Shown: piece by piece, positions 63,731 to 64,000 of the stretch
Position numbering within the stretch: the stretch's first letter is position 1
Layout of the letters: every line of letters starts with the position of its first letter
From: Desulfoscipio geothermicus
GTDB taxonomy: Bacteria > Bacillota > Desulfotomaculia > Desulfotomaculales > Desulfallaceae
Reading direction: 5' to 3'
Assembly (NCBI GenBank): GCA_016841905.1
Contig: JAENYF010000006.1
Span: 1 to 64,000, forward strand
Length of the DNA stretch: 64,000 nucleotides
Program-made: the position numbers and the translations under genes
The notes under the pieces: generated by a model
Database searches by the model: none
Told to the model about the DNA's origin: nothing
What the model saw: the letters and a program-made list of their open reading frames with translations, nothing else

Positions 63731-64000
63731 GGAATTATTTCTCCTTTGTTTATGGCTAATTGGGGAATATAATCAAATATGGTATTGTTATTCTTCCATT
63801 TCGACAATTAAGTTGATAAATCCTACAAGGATCCGGTATGCTGCAAGAAAATTGGAGTAAGGCGTGTTAGCCTTTACGCCTATTCACCCATCAAGTCTGA
63901 ATACACCATACTACCGGGCTTCCCGTATTCGGTAGCGAGAAATGGTCAGAGGTGGATAAAAGCAGGGCTGAAACCTTCAATCCAAATATTTACCTATACC
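63731..64000. other. Region upstream of the phosphatase, no gene seen
   Basis: Holds the phosphatase promoter region and a small hairpin AGGCGT/ACGCCT near 63860-63881. The last 150 bases are more GC-rich and might be part of an RNA or element beyond the window, but I cannot identify it. Confidence 0.4.

Noticed and set aside
1-64000. CRISPR arrays, tRNA or rRNA genes
   Set aside because: No regularly spaced repeats with unique spacers and no cloverleaf or rRNA-like sequence seen in reading the window.

Overview
The window looks like a chromosome segment of a spore-forming, low-GC Gram-positive anaerobe of the Desulfotomaculum/Pelotomaculum type (Clostridia, Peptococcaceae in the broad sense). 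This rests on a YhcN/YlaJ-type spore lipoprotein, an FmdE-family protein, a DUF169 protein, an amidase with a copper-amine-oxidase-like stalk, an agr-type cyclic peptide system, and an NHLM peptide export system. It is an inference from gene content. No rRNA or tRNA gene was seen.

Region 1 (1-17.4 kb) is mostly ordinary chromosome. The first 54 bases are the tail of a gene resembling a RiPP core peptide. Then come an ArsB/NhaD-type ion transporter, an IS remnant, a CBS-PAS-PAS sigma-54 activator, a spore lipoprotein, DUF169, a lipoprotein, FmdE, htpG behind a perfect CIRCE operator, a cis-prenyltransferase, a Spy-like protein, a cell-wall amidase, and an agr-like group (membrane protein, AgrB, a 45-aa AgrD, PAS histidine kinase) with no response regulator.

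Region 2 (18.2-42.7 kb) is the centrepiece: sixteen genes on one strand that form an unusual RiPP locus. It holds a sensor-MFS fusion, two orphan solute-binding proteins, the three-part NHLM exporter (HlyD-like, C39-peptidase ABC, second ABC), an unrecognised HEATH-motif protein, an ECF-like sigma factor, three small proteins with a common leader end (DD-x-L-x-x-VAGG), a GNAT, a SAM methyltransferase, two tandem E. coli-YcaO-like enzymes with Cys-rich tails, a B12-type radical SAM protein and a LanM. The LanM keeps its dehydratase motifs but has lost most cyclase active-site residues, and none of the predicted cores contains cysteine. I infer a lanthionine-free product: dehydration plus YcaO and radical-SAM chemistry.

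Region 3 (42.7-53.4 kb) is decaying DNA: a frameshifted holin and amidase joined to an IS256-type transposase tail, two large palindromic repeats, a broken orfA, an EAL protein with an amber codon, an intact GGDEF/HD-GYP protein, a truncated GGDEF protein, and a frameshifted amino-acid binding-protein/permease gene.

Region 4 (51-63.7 kb) is a second peptide-like system. A MalT-like ATPase/TPR regulator with a SARP-type C-terminus lies among four promoters that share one architecture: two 12-bp-phased TTTTGTTAG-type repeats, exactly 8 bp, then a -10 hexamer. They precede a decayed precursor copy, gldA behind another decayed copy, a GNAT-like/MATE-HATPase operon, and an intact GG-leader peptide with a zinc-ribbon-like C-terminus. 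Remnants of further precursors and of an NHLM secretion protein follow, then a STAS/HATPase/SpoIIE partner-switching set. The repeats and the regulator fit each other well, and this is the second candidate for something undescribed.
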